From IMG/VR virus record IMGVR_UViG_3300042695_002264, positions 106,519 to 170,518 of that record: a DNA stretch of 64,000 bases; one strand, given 5' to 3'. This document shows, in pieces, positions 44,402 through 53,861 of this stretch. The DNA is from a virus. The notes beneath the pieces were generated by a model. That model saw nothing but the letters and a program-made list of their open reading frames with translations, did not search any database and was not told where the DNA came from. Position numbers and translations under genes: made by a program. Positions within the stretch are counted from its first letter, which is position 1, and every line of letters begins with the position of its first letter.

Positions 44402-45322
44402 CTATATTATTTCTTTTTCAATGCAATATTGCAAATCTATTTTTTTAACTTCATCACCAAGGCCTAAAATTTTTAAAATTAAATCAGTCATATGCTTTCT
44501 GCCATCACAATATACAATTTGAAAACATTCATATTTTTTATATAAATCTCTAACCCGATGAAATATATACTCTGGGCTTGTTGCAAACCACCGTTTTTTA
44601 TTATAGGCCAAAGAGCTATATGATGCTTCGACCATTATAATAATATATCCATTATTATTTTGCGCTCTTAACAGTTCCCTTTCAAACCTTTCAAGGTTGG
44701 CACCAAAAGTTCCAAAAAAATCACTGAAACTTTTACGCTCAATAACAATTCTTGAAGCTGGAGATAATGCATAGTCGCCATAATCAAGCGCAACATTTAC
44801 TTTTCTCAAATCTTTTGCAAATTTTAAAGGTCTTTTTTCGCGGGTGTCAATTACTATTTGCTTTGCAGGTTTTGAATTAGTAGCTCGTATATCTAAATTA
44901 TAATAATCATATTTAGACTCTTTATTGCTTTTGATACATATTTCATTATAGTTAGCCGAGCATAATTTTTCTATAAACCTAATTGATGGTAAACAGCTTA
45001 CTGTTTGTACAAAAAATTCTGGTGGTGCATTTTTTAAATTTTTAATATCACAGTATTTTTTAATTTTTCCAGATATATAATCTAAAGCTTTTTCTTTACC
45101 AACTTTAGCAAGCCAAGATTTCATAGAAATTTTATCTTCAAAATCTGAAAGAAAATACTGCTCTACTGATTTGAAATGTATTTTTTTCTTGTTTGATAGG
45201 TCATGTCTGGGATAAAATTGTTCGAAATATCTTTTTTGAGATATCTTGTGTTGCTTTAAATGTTTTGAAAGCTCTATCACGCCACTAAATTTTTTAGTGC
45301 AAAATTCACATTTAAGTTCCAT
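44402..45322 (-). CDS. C2H2 zinc finger fused to ERCC4-type nuclease
   Basis: 306 residues. The N-terminus is a classical finger, CEFCTKKFSGVIELSKHLKQH (C-x2-C-x12-H-x4-H spacing, residues about 5-25). The C-terminal half is an ERCC4/XPF-type nuclease: IVIDTREKRPL near 157, LDYGDYALSPASRIVIERKS near 177-196 with the catalytic E-R-K followed by D, then ELLRAQNNNGYIIIMVEAS. ERCC4 nucleases cut branched or flap DNA. Encoded between a possible small terminase and the large terminase, it may trim branches before packaging or act in recombination. Both domains are well supported; the combined role is inference. Confidence 0.78.
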   Translation of the reverse strand: MELKCEFCTKKFSGVIELSKHLKQHKISQKRYFEQFYPRHDLSNKKKIHFKSVEQYFLSDFEDKISMKSWLAKVGKEKALDYISGKIKKYCDIKNLKNAPPEFFVQTVSCLPSIRFIEKLCSANYNEICIKSNKESKYDYYNLDIRATNSKPAKQIVIDTREKRPLKFAKDLRKVNVALDYGDYALSPASRIVIERKSFSDFFGTFGANLERFERELLRAQNNNGYIIIMVEASYSSLAYNKKRWFATSPEYIFHRVRDLYKKYECFQIVYCDGRKHMTDLILKILGLGDEVKKIDLQYCIEKEII

Positions 45323-45323
45323 A

Positions 45324-46436
45324 TTAACCCACCAATTCTTCTATTGTTGCTCCGCGAAGAAGAGCTTTTATTTCACTCATTGAATTAATACGACCAGCCT
45401 CCTCTTTTATTTTCATTTTTTCTAGATCAGCTAGGTGTATTGTTTTTTTTCTAAACTCTTCATCTTTCCAAGCTTGTACTAAATTTATAAGCTTTTCAAA
45501 TCCATCGCTTTTTTCTTCTAAGCGTTTATTTCTTTTTGTTGTTAAATCGTTATATAATTTTGTTTTAATATTTTCGCATGAATTAAGCTCAGTCTGCAGT
45601 ACATTTATAGCCTCGTTCATTTTCATAGAAATTTCTCCTGCGGCCATGGTTGCGCGCAGAGATTCTATTCGCCTTTGAATTTCAGCCGCTCTTACAATTT
45701 GATTGCACAAAGTAATAAATTGATCCAAATCTTCCTGTGTTAAATCTGGCTTATCATGAGTATATCGAATAAAAGCATCTTCAAAAAGATCTCGATCTCC
45801 TTGAATTTTATAAGTATTAATTTGATATATGAAGCGAAATATATTTAAATATTTTTTAAGCTGCTGCATTTCAAAAAGCTGTTGTTTTTTTAATACCTCT
45901 TCGTTATATCCATAATTTAAATATTTATTTACGCGTTCAATTGTTTGTTTTAAAGTTTTTGGTGGTTTATATTCAGAATCTATTAACTCTTCTGGATTAT
46001 AATTAATATTAACAATTTCTAGTTCGTCTTTTGGCTGCGGTATATTATCTCTTTTAATAGTATCTTTAATTTCTTCAATTTTTGCATTAATTGTTCTATA
46101 CTCTTGACTTAAATTGGTAAGAGCATCATTATTAAAAAGTTCTTTTGCTATCTCTAGCGCGCTTTTAACTCTAAAATTATTTTGTATATAAATAACCTGC
46201 TCTTCTGTTAAATCAATAAATCCTTTTAAAATAACCGTTCTTGTTTTAAATTTCAGCCCACTCTCTTTGCAGAAGGCTTTAATTGCCCTAGCTTCTTTTG
46301 TTTTTCCATCCAGAGCATCATTTTCAAAAACACTCTTGACAATGTTTGAAAGTTCAGGCTCCAAATCTACAGAAAAAAAATCAAGCACTTTCTTTTTGTG
46401 CTCTTCAGAAAGTTCAAAATTTACTGAATCAGACAT
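45324..46436 (-). CDS. Helical protein, possible small terminase subunit
   Basis: 370 residues, almost wholly helical. Two segments could be helix-turn-helices (KEARAIKAFCKESGLKFKTR near 47-66, and VKSALEIAKELFNND near 88). A coiled coil follows at about 235-330 (RIESLRATMAAGEISMKMNE). DNA-binding N-terminus plus oligomerising coiled coil is the plan of small terminases, and the gene lies close to terL, separated by the nuclease gene. At 370 residues it is longer than most TerS. Function is a positional guess. Confidence 0.35.
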   Translation of the reverse strand: MSDSVNFELSEEHKKKVLDFFSVDLEPELSNIVKSVFENDALDGKTKEARAIKAFCKESGLKFKTRTVILKGFIDLTEEQVIYIQNNFRVKSALEIAKELFNNDALTNLSQEYRTINAKIEEIKDTIKRDNIPQPKDELEIVNINYNPEELIDSEYKPPKTLKQTIERVNKYLNYGYNEEVLKKQQLFEMQQLKKYLNIFRFIYQINTYKIQGDRDLFEDAFIRYTHDKPDLTQEDLDQFITLCNQIVRAAEIQRRIESLRATMAAGEISMKMNEAINVLQTELNSCENIKTKLYNDLTTKRNKRLEEKSDGFEKLINLVQAWKDEEFRKKTIHLADLEKMKIKEEAGRINSMSEIKALLRGATIEELVG

Positions 46437-46437
46437 A

Positions 46438-47121
46438 TTACATTATCATTTCTTTGACAATTTTCTTTGCTTTTATTACAATCTGCGCTCTTATTTTTTT
46501 AACAAATTTATATCCAGTTTTTGTAGATCCATTTTTATAACCAAGCATTGTTATAACTTCTGTTTCTGGATATCCATCTACAAATAAATATGTATAAACC
46601 TTTTGCTGAACTGGCGTTAAAGATTTTAACATTTCGCTATGAACTTTTGGAACAAACGATTCAAAATCAAAACCGCTGGAATCTGATGCGCGAGCATCAA
46701 ACTCATTGCCCTCACCAAAAATTCTTTCATCATTTACGCTAACTGGCAACTTAACATCATAAGCATGTTTCTTTGTTTTCTCCCATTTTGCATAATCAGC
46801 ACATTTAGAAGATTGAACATTATATAATTTACAATTATTTCCGCCAGCATTATGTGGACAATTTAAGCATGGTCGGGCATAGTTAGAGTAATTATTTCTA
46901 ACAAGATTTATAATCTGATTTGTAATAACAGTATTTAGCCACGGAAGTAGCGCCATCTCTGGATTCCACTTTTCCCATTTTTTAAAAATATGCAGTCTTA
47001 ACTTTTGCTCTACATCATTAAAATCCATCCATGCAATGGATGTTAATTTCCACTGAGAACGTCTTTTAGCTATCTCTTGATTTATTATATCCAAGCAGGA
47101 CTCGAAAGATGGGCGTTCCAT
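46438..47121 (-). CDS. Sigma-70-like factor with cysteine-rich insert
   Basis: 227 residues. Region 2-like sequence FNDVEQKLRLHIFKKWEKWN and LLPWLNTVITNQIINLVRNN (about 32-80) is followed by a cysteine cluster C-x2-C-x8-C-x9-C (about 85-108), probably a zinc site. Region 4-like sequence lies near 170-215: LTPVQQKVYTYLFVDGYPET, EVITMLGYKNGSTKTGYKFV. It sits in the head of the morphogenesis operon, so it is well placed to act as a late sigma factor. A second sigma-like protein is encoded at 6979-7578. Confidence 0.65.
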   Translation of the reverse strand: MERPSFESCLDIINQEIAKRRSQWKLTSIAWMDFNDVEQKLRLHIFKKWEKWNPEMALLPWLNTVITNQIINLVRNNYSNYARPCLNCPHNAGGNNCKLYNVQSSKCADYAKWEKTKKHAYDVKLPVSVNDERIFGEGNEFDARASDSSGFDFESFVPKVHSEMLKSLTPVQQKVYTYLFVDGYPETEVITMLGYKNGSTKTGYKFVKKIRAQIVIKAKKIVKEMIM

Positions 47122-47123
47122 AC

Positions 47124-47597
47124 TTATTCTTCGTTATCTATCATATCAATATTATTTTGATAATTTCGACCTGACATCTTAGCTTCAGAAACAAAACTTT
47201 CAGGTAGTGTTTTTGCTATTTTTTTTCTTCCACGCTTTTGCTTCGCTGATTGCTTTATAGATGTAGATTGTTTTTTCTGGCTTGGCTCATCTGATACTAA
47301 ATCGCCAAGCCTAATTCCGTTGCTTTGATTATTTTTTTCTATATTTACATCAAGGCCACGCATTGAACTATAATCACCAATAATTTCAGGATCAAATACT
47401 TCATCCACATGATCAACGCTATCCTTTTTATTTACAGCGATTGGATTTGTTATATTAACTTGAAATTGATTTGATTTAATAATACTTGTTTGCGGTGCCA
47501 CAATAGAAAATGAAGACCCACAATGAGAACAAAATTTTGGTTTTTGAAATTGGTAAAGGTTTTTACCGCCACACTTTGGACAAAAATAACTTAACAT
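47124..47597 (-). CDS. Zinc-ribbon protein with basic tail
   Basis: 157 residues. The N-terminal ribbon has C6-P-K-C9 and C23-S-H-C26, a rubredoxin-like zinc knuckle pair. A disordered middle and a very basic KQKRGRKKIAKTLPESF segment near 120 follow; R-G-R-K-K is AT-hook-like. It lies two bases before the sigma-like gene. It may be a transcription or DNA-binding accessory protein. Family not recognised beyond the ribbon. Confidence 0.5.
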   Translation of the reverse strand: MLSYFCPKCGGKNLYQFQKPKFCSHCGSSFSIVAPQTSIIKSNQFQVNITNPIAVNKKDSVDHVDEVFDPEIIGDYSSMRGLDVNIEKNNQSNGIRLGDLVSDEPSQKKQSTSIKQSAKQKRGRKKIAKTLPESFVSEAKMSGRNYQNNIDMIDNEE

Positions 47598-47664
47598 AAT
47601 TAAAATAAATTTATTATGTATTATTCTACAAAATAATAGAATAAAAATCTAATTTTAATTTATT

Positions 47665-48516
47665 TTATAATTTTTGGCTTGGGCACCAGCTATCTTGATA
47701 AACTTGAGAAATGTTTGTGCTATGAGCTTTAGTTTTCTTTTCTTTTTCTTTTTCAGCTAATTTGATTGCATCTTCTTTTTTGCGCTCTGTTATTTTTTTA
47801 ACCACAAATTTGCAAAGCTCAGATCTTAAAATATCATCCTCTGTAAATTGAAAATGATGGATTCCCATCCTTTTTGATTCTTCGCATGAGAATAATTCAA
47901 CAATTTTATCAAAAGCACCCTGTTTATTAAATGGAAGATCTGACTGCGATGAATCTGCACATATAATCATTTTTGTAAATTTTCCAATTCTTGTAAGTAA
48001 TGTGGCAAACTCTGATAATGTGGCGTTTTGCATTTCGTCCATAAGCACTACCCTTGCTGCAAAACTCAGTCCACGACAAAAGTTAATAGGCTGATTTGTA
48101 ATTCTATTATCTGTTTTTAATCTTTTTATCTGATCAATTGGCAAAAGTTCTTCTAGCTTGTCAGCAAATGGCATCATATAGACATCATATTTAGATTGCA
48201 GATCGCCAGGCAAATATCCAAGCTTTGAATCGGCACTTTCTACAGCCGCTCTAACACATATAATATCAGAGACCTTTTTATCATTTAACATTTGAAGTGC
48301 GGCCCTAACAGCAATTAATGTTTTGGATGAGCCAGCTGGTCCACTTACAAAAACAATTCTGGCTTCTTTATTATTAATTAAATTAAAAAATTCTTTTTGC
48401 TTGCTAGTCCACTCCAACTCTCTTACTTTTAATTCAAAATCAATTTTGTCTCTTTGATATATTTTTGGACTTTTATCCTCAATACGTACCTTTTTACTTC
48501 TTTTTTGATGTGACAT
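47665..48516 (-). CDS. phoH: PhoH-like ATPase
   Basis: 283 residues. Walker A FVSGPAGSSKT (56-66) and Walker B VVLMDEMQNAT (about 156-166) lie in the PhoH order, with LGYLPGDLQSKYDVYMMPF between them and ADSSQSDLPF after. The family is a P-loop NTPase related to the helicase half of superfamily 1 and is common in marine and freshwater phages; its job in phages is not settled. It is the first gene of the leftward morphogenesis unit, preceded by a TGTAATTGCTATTAAG motif 13 nt before the ATG. Confidence 0.88.
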   Translation of the reverse strand: MSHQKRSKKVRIEDKSPKIYQRDKIDFELKVRELEWTSKQKEFFNLINNKEARIVFVSGPAGSSKTLIAVRAALQMLNDKKVSDIICVRAAVESADSKLGYLPGDLQSKYDVYMMPFADKLEELLPIDQIKRLKTDNRITNQPINFCRGLSFAARVVLMDEMQNATLSEFATLLTRIGKFTKMIICADSSQSDLPFNKQGAFDKIVELFSCEESKRMGIHHFQFTEDDILRSELCKFVVKKITERKKEDAIKLAEKEKEKKTKAHSTNISQVYQDSWCPSQKL

Positions 48517-48637
48517 ACGCTTAATAGCAATTACATTGTTTTAATTACAAATAATATCATTTTTCATTTAATTGAATAATTAATATTTAAATTTATAATA
48601 TAGGTGTATCGCGCTATAAGATCTGTAATATTTACCA
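48517..48637. promoter_or_regulatory. Divergent regulatory region between phoH and the fibre operon
   Basis: 121 bp, AT-rich. Leftwards it holds TGTAATTGCTATTAAG (TGTAAT at 48530-48535) and a second TGTAATTAAAAC (48544-48549). Rightwards it holds TATAATATAGG near 48595 and TGTAATATTTACC (48624-48629), the latter 8 nt before the ATG at 48638. Both the morphogenesis and the fibre operons must start here. Confidence 0.5.
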
Positions 48638-49834
48638 ATGCCAACAAATTTTCAACAGTCAAAAGATGTTCTTCACCCATTAGCGTTTGAATTTATAAAT
48701 AAATGTAAAAATTTAAATGCCCAGCTCGATGCATCCGAAATAAATGCAATTGATTTTTTAACAAGGCAACTTTTACAAAACAATCTTTGGGATAAATTCA
48801 AAGCAATATACCCATTTGTTGGAAAAAGCTCACAAACACATTCTTTAAATTTAAAAAATTTACAGAGGCATACTATAGTGTGGTATAATCAAAATGATTT
48901 AAAACACGATAAATTTGGAGTTACAAATAGCAATATTGGATATGGCAACACTATGGTTGCCCCAAGCTGGTTTAGTGATAATGATATACATATATCAGTA
49001 TATAACTCGACGTATTGGCAAAACACAAATGATACCGCTCCAATAATAGGATCTTCACCCGCAAGTGACCCGACTAAGGGATGGATGCATACAATTTACT
49101 TAAGGTCATTAGCTCCTATTTTAAATTCACAAATAAATACATTATGGGACAGGGCACCAATCTTCACCTATTCCTGTGGTTATTCATCCAATTCATCAGT
49201 GAGATTTGCAGGAACAGATGGTTCAGAGTTTCAACATGTAGAAACGTATGGTTTTATTGTTGGTGTAAATGGCATAAAATGCTATGTGAATGGAAATTTA
49301 TATGGAAGACAGGGGGTAATTAACGATGTCTCAACGCAACCAATAAATCAAGTATCAACCAGAACTGTAAATGGAAATACCGCTCAAATACCAAACATAT
49401 CTCAATTTCCATTCTTGTTATTCACAAATGGCAGATTCACGTCTACTAATGGACAAGCAAGGGCAAATATAAGATTTGCAAGTATTGGATATGAATTAAC
49501 AGATCAAGAGAATAAAGTTTTATATAATATTATTCAAGAGTTCCAAAAAATACTTGGAAGAAGTGTTGAGCCAATAATATTAAAAACATTCCAGCAAAAT
49601 CTTATAGACCAATATTTAACATTAAATATTAAAATAAATAAAATTTTTATACAACCAACAAAGCCATATCGTGAATATTTAAATATTGAAATGCCACCAA
49701 AACAACAAAAGAAAATAAATGCGCTTTCAGCAAGCGTAGATATTTCAAGAATCGAAGTTTTCGGCCCAGTGCGGGTATTTTGCGCAGATACTTCAAAAAC
49801 AACCGTATCAATACAGTCTTTAGTAGAATTATAA
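48638..49834 (+). CDS. Virion adhesion protein with concanavalin-like domain
   Basis: 398 residues. The N-terminal EINAIDFLTRQLLQNNLWDK then FKAIYPFVGKSSQTHSLNLK is a recurrent opening of aquatic phage adhesion proteins (N-L-W-x-K-x-x-A-I-Y-P-F-V-G). Residues about 95-300 form a LamG/concanavalin-like sandwich ending ANIRFASIGYELTDQENKVL. The last 80 residues form a small beta domain. The 52987-53853 product is a paralogue. It leads the rightward fibre operon. Probably tail fibre or tip. Confidence 0.6.
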   Translation: MPTNFQQSKDVLHPLAFEFINKCKNLNAQLDASEINAIDFLTRQLLQNNLWDKFKAIYPFVGKSSQTHSLNLKNLQRHTIVWYNQNDLKHDKFGVTNSNIGYGNTMVAPSWFSDNDIHISVYNSTYWQNTNDTAPIIGSSPASDPTKGWMHTIYLRSLAPILNSQINTLWDRAPIFTYSCGYSSNSSVRFAGTDGSEFQHVETYGFIVGVNGIKCYVNGNLYGRQGVINDVSTQPINQVSTRTVNGNTAQIPNISQFPFLLFTNGRFTSTNGQARANIRFASIGYELTDQENKVLYNIIQEFQKILGRSVEPIILKTFQQNLIDQYLTLNIKINKIFIQPTKPYREYLNIEMPPKQQKKINALSASVDISRIEVFGPVRVFCADTSKTTVSIQSLVEL

Positions 49835-50953
49835 ATGAATATTTTAGTCAAACAATTTCAAGAATTTTATAAAGAACCACAAACCAAAGTGTGTGGAAAA
49901 TGGAATATTTCTATTTTAGATAGAAACGGTAACGAATCTTTTCCATTTGGAAAAGAAATGAAAAAAAATCTGATATTAAATCAAGGCTTAGATCTGTTAA
50001 TTGCTGGCAAATATTATGGCGAATATTCAATTTTTAACTGGAATACAATACCATCATTTTTAATTGGTGGCGCTGTATATGGAAACGGATTGCTGCCAGC
50101 AAATGAATCTGACATATCATTAACAAATGAAATTGCAGAAACTTCTATAATTAATGATGATTCTTGTAGCATTACAGATAATTATACGAACGGAACGCGC
50201 ACGTACAGAAAGGTATATGACTTTCCAACAATAGAGATTGGAGATCCGAATACTCAAATTAGTGAAGTTGGCCTATTTTCAAACTGGCGAAATAATAAAA
50301 CTCTTTTTTCAAAATTTCTTTTACCAAGAGTTTTGCGGCTAGATTATGGGCAATGGATTAGATTATTTTATGATTTTACAATTGGTTCGGATATGATTGT
50401 AACCCCAAATAATATTAATTTATCGTCAGGCAGTTTTAACGCGTCTGGTTTAATGAAATTATGCGGAAGATTTGATGATATATTTGGCAGTTTTGATGCG
50501 AATGGGAACCCTGTAATTGTTTTCGGAGATTCTCCTCGTGCTTCTTTTATACCATTTTATGAAAATTTTTGCGCCGAGATATCCACATGTCAAACAGAAT
50601 GTTTTGGAACCGCATATTTGTTAGCGCCAGGGATAAGCAACTTTAACGATACAAACACAAAAATCATATCCGAATGGATTGGCAATAGATTAGAAAAAAA
50701 TTTAAATACAATAAATCCATCAGAATATATAGATGGAAATTTTTATAGAGATATTGAATATATATTTGATTATAATAATCCAATTTATAATGAATTAACT
50801 GAAGGAATATTATTTACAGTCCTTCGTGGTTCTGATACTAGCCCAAGACAAAACACAATTGATGGGTGGTTGTGGAAATTTAATAATGGTCAAATTAAAC
50901 AATCATCAAAAAAAATTGTAATAGGATTAAGACAATCTATAAATAGAATATAA
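49835..50953 (+). CDS. Fibre/adhesion protein, paralogue family A
   Basis: 372 residues. The opening GKWNISILDRNGNESFPFGK then KNLILNQGLDLLIAG recurs in the 50954-52990 and 60232-61527 products, defining a three-member family. A mid-protein FLLPRVLRLDYGQWIRLFYD segment and SSGSFNASGLMKLCGRFDDI are also shared. The segment around 215-235 has C-x-T-E-C cysteines. It starts at an ATG immediately after the previous stop (TATAAATG). No enzymatic motif; likely a tail fibre or whisker component. Confidence 0.55.
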   Translation: MNILVKQFQEFYKEPQTKVCGKWNISILDRNGNESFPFGKEMKKNLILNQGLDLLIAGKYYGEYSIFNWNTIPSFLIGGAVYGNGLLPANESDISLTNEIAETSIINDDSCSITDNYTNGTRTYRKVYDFPTIEIGDPNTQISEVGLFSNWRNNKTLFSKFLLPRVLRLDYGQWIRLFYDFTIGSDMIVTPNNINLSSGSFNASGLMKLCGRFDDIFGSFDANGNPVIVFGDSPRASFIPFYENFCAEISTCQTECFGTAYLLAPGISNFNDTNTKIISEWIGNRLEKNLNTINPSEYIDGNFYRDIEYIFDYNNPIYNELTEGILFTVLRGSDTSPRQNTIDGWLWKFNNGQIKQSSKKIVIGLRQSINRI

Positions 50954-52990
50954 ATGAATACCGCGAATATAAATACATATTTTGGTGCAAAGTGGAATAT
51001 CGAAGTATGTAAGTCTGGTGAAAATGGTATAGAATCTTATTTTCCATTAGGTGAAAAACTTAAAAATAATATGATTCTAGATCATTGGCTAGAATCACTT
51101 ATTTATTTATATTCTCCTTCTGGTGGGGCAGTAAAGGCATATTGCGATAATGGGCTATCATTGGCAGGAATAACAAGAGGAGCAATGCATATAGGTGCAG
51201 GTTCCATCCCGCCAAACTATCAACAAACTGGATTACAAATTCCATTAAAATCAACTTCATATATAAGGCCATTTTTTAATCAATGCACGGGCATTTATTA
51301 TCCAGAATCAGGCATGGCCGTTATTAGTAAAAATTACGACTTTGGTATTGAAAATAATATAGTAACTTATTCAGAAGCTGGATTTCGGCCTGGCATTGCT
51401 GATGCGTTACCTACCGGAAAAAGAAATTGGCTATGGTCAAGATTTGTATTTACTAAAGAGACTGGAGTTTCTGGATATATATATGCAAACAGCGGAAGTA
51501 TGGGAATTACTGGAATGGATCTTAGCGGTGTATTTGTAGATAATAATCAGTATGATTTAAGAAAACCAACGGATCCACTTTATAATGGACTTAGTGGATT
51601 GCCATCATTTGAATTGGGATGGAGATATAACTGGCCAGAAAATTCTGGTATGTTTTTAATTGATCAAAGCGGCAGCACTACAGGTTTTGTTTATAACCCT
51701 AAAAATATTACAGAGCTAGTAACTGGATTTATAAGTGGATATTTAAGTGGCGGAAATTTTTATCCATTTACATTATCATCTTATCCAGCAGAATCAAGTG
51801 GACTTAGTGGAATTTATTTGCAAGATGGGATAACAAATACTTTATATTTTTCATCTGGTGGATTTAATGAATTTTCTGGATTCACTGGAAAATATTTTAA
51901 TACGAGTAGTGGATTTCAATACACTGGATTCGATCAAGGCTATTCTTTATACGGTAGTGGTTTTTATCCAACTAGCGGGATATTAACTGGTAGCATGACA
52001 GGAATTATTGGCTCAAGAAACGTACTAAAACTTGACGGGTATATTACAGGAACTATTGGATTTAAAAATATTACAAACCCAATAACTTTAAGCACAGGAG
52101 AATTTTTAAAATTAAGATATGATGTTTATATGCAGATACCTGCAATAGTTAACCCAATTTTAGTTACCGGCGACGATATAACTCATGGAGAATTTAACGG
52201 AAGCGGTCAATTAAAACTAATAGGCAAACAAACAAGCATGTTTGGCACAATCGATGGGGATGGAAAAGTTACCCCAGGTATTGGAATTTGGTGGCCACTT
52301 CATAGAACAAACTATTCAAAATATAGCCGAAGCCAATGGGATAATCTGGCGGAACCAAATGCTCACTTATCTGCATTAATGGTAGCAAGTGGAGTTAGCG
52401 GTGGTGGGGTAAATTTTAATGACTCTTTTCCAGAAACAAACACAACCTCTCCAATTGTTAGCGCGCAGCTTGATGATGAAATACGTTTTTGTGATACTCT
52501 TGAGCCAAAAATTGGAGACTGTGGAACCGGACTAAATAAACGATCTTATTTTGAAAAACGATACTATTCAAGCAAAGGATTAATGCAAAGCCCTTCATGG
52601 CCACTATACTCACATTCTGGTGTGCGCGTGTACAATTATATAGCGCATAACCGTCCATCTGCAATATGGCCAAAAAGCATAGATATTCAAATGATTTTTC
52701 CTGGACCTTATCCAAATCAAGATACTGGAATTAATGGTTTTTCTATATGTGGCGCATCAGAAGGAACGGTTTGCGGTGGAAGAACCATTGCGGATGGTCA
52801 AGGAAACGCATATAGACCCGAGCAATACATTAAGCCTACTTTATACGAAAATACAGGGGCGTATCTTGATTGCGGATTAACACTTCCATACTCTGCGTGG
52901 TATTATAAATTCAACAATCCACAAATGAAATATGAAGATCAAATAATTAATTTATATTTAACATTTTCTTTGGATAGAATAACTGTATGA
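50954..52990 (+). CDS. Fibre/adhesion protein of family A with inserted SG-repeat module
   Basis: 678 residues. The ends match the family A relatives: GAKWNIEVCKSGENGIESYF and KNNMILDHWLESLI at the start, LKLRYDVYMQIPAIVNPILV and GEFNGSGQLKLIGKQTSMFG later. Between them, about 215-385, is an insert absent from the relatives: FISGYLSGGNFYPFTL, LSGIYLQDG, FSGFTGKYF, FQYTGFDQGY, SGILTGSMTGIIGSRNVLKL. That insert is the same module type that builds the next two giant genes. It appears to be a module transfer inside the operon. The C-terminus has a C-G-A-S-E-G-T-V-C-G loop. Confidence 0.6.
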   Translation: MNTANINTYFGAKWNIEVCKSGENGIESYFPLGEKLKNNMILDHWLESLIYLYSPSGGAVKAYCDNGLSLAGITRGAMHIGAGSIPPNYQQTGLQIPLKSTSYIRPFFNQCTGIYYPESGMAVISKNYDFGIENNIVTYSEAGFRPGIADALPTGKRNWLWSRFVFTKETGVSGYIYANSGSMGITGMDLSGVFVDNNQYDLRKPTDPLYNGLSGLPSFELGWRYNWPENSGMFLIDQSGSTTGFVYNPKNITELVTGFISGYLSGGNFYPFTLSSYPAESSGLSGIYLQDGITNTLYFSSGGFNEFSGFTGKYFNTSSGFQYTGFDQGYSLYGSGFYPTSGILTGSMTGIIGSRNVLKLDGYITGTIGFKNITNPITLSTGEFLKLRYDVYMQIPAIVNPILVTGDDITHGEFNGSGQLKLIGKQTSMFGTIDGDGKVTPGIGIWWPLHRTNYSKYSRSQWDNLAEPNAHLSALMVASGVSGGGVNFNDSFPETNTTSPIVSAQLDDEIRFCDTLEPKIGDCGTGLNKRSYFEKRYYSSKGLMQSPSWPLYSHSGVRVYNYIAHNRPSAIWPKSIDIQMIFPGPYPNQDTGINGFSICGASEGTVCGGRTIADGQGNAYRPEQYIKPTLYENTGAYLDCGLTLPYSAWYYKFNNPQMKYEDQIINLYLTFSLDRITV

Positions 52991-53853
52991 TTATAGCCAA
53001 TCAAAGATCTTCTGAAAAGCATAAATTCATACTTGTAGCCAATCAGTATTTTTCGCTAATTAATAAGCCACGAAACCTTCCAACTTACCAAATAGGGGCA
53101 ATAACAGAATTGATAAACGCACTGTACGAATCAAATTTATGGGAAAAATTTGTTGCAGTATATCCATTCGTTGGCGATGGTAGTTCTGAAAAAAACAGTT
53201 TAAATTTAATAGATCCATATAAATATAAAATTAGCTGGAGCGGATCTATTATATTTAATAAATTTGGTATTAATGGAAATGGTGGGATAGGATTGACAGG
53301 AATTAAATTGGTTGATTTAAGCGATTTTACAAACGTTCATTTAAGCGCGTATACGCGCACAGCAATAACCAATACTATTGGGCGAGGAAGACTTATTGGG
53401 GCAAATACACAAAATAGACTTGTTGCCATAAGAGACGTTGGCGCGCTAGAAATAAATTATAATAAAGAAAATGGTATAGTTGGATTTGTTTATAATGTGC
53501 TAAACAATAGCGGTGGATTTGGTATGATTTATGAAAATATGTTAAATAATTCAATTTCTGGAAATGGCTTTTTAATAGCAAATAACAACAATAAAGAAAA
53601 AAAATACGCAAAATGTTATCTCAATGGTTCTATTTTTGGAGAGCAATTTCCATTACTTCCAACAGAAATACACACAGCAAACCAGAGAACGTTAACAATA
53701 TTTGGAGATGGGTATGAAAACCTAAACACATCACCACTACGAGCCAATATTGCATTTGCCAGTATTGGATACGGTCTTTCAGATAATGATATATTTAATT
53801 TTAATAAAATAGTACAATCTTTTCAGGTGGCAATGGATAGATCAGTAATGTAA
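52987..53853 (+). CDS. Concanavalin-like adhesion protein, paralogue of 48638-49834
   Basis: 288 residues. It repeats the plan of 48638-49834: YQIGAITELINALYESNLWE, KFVAVYPFVGDGSSEKNSLN, a sandwich domain with GIGLTGIKLVDLSDFTNVHL, and SPLRANIAFASIGYGLSDND near the end. It lacks the C-terminal extra domain of that protein. It overlaps the upstream stop by 4 nt (ATGA). Probably a glycan-binding virion protein. Confidence 0.6.
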   Translation: MIIANQRSSEKHKFILVANQYFSLINKPRNLPTYQIGAITELINALYESNLWEKFVAVYPFVGDGSSEKNSLNLIDPYKYKISWSGSIIFNKFGINGNGGIGLTGIKLVDLSDFTNVHLSAYTRTAITNTIGRGRLIGANTQNRLVAIRDVGALEINYNKENGIVGFVYNVLNNSGGFGMIYENMLNNSISGNGFLIANNNNKEKKYAKCYLNGSIFGEQFPLLPTEIHTANQRTLTIFGDGYENLNTSPLRANIAFASIGYGLSDNDIFNFNKIVQSFQVAMDRSVM

Positions 53854-53861
53854 TAAAAATA

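Noticed and set aside
47618-47645. TATTCTA/TAGAATA inverted repeat after the phoH gene as terminator
   Set aside because: The stem is short and wholly A/T apart from one pair, and no clear T-run follows it leftwards; too weak to call.
40544-48516. T4-type late promoters (TATAAATA)
   Set aside because: Similar octamers occur, but in AT-rich DNA they are expected by chance, and their positions are not tied to gene starts as well as TGTAAT is.
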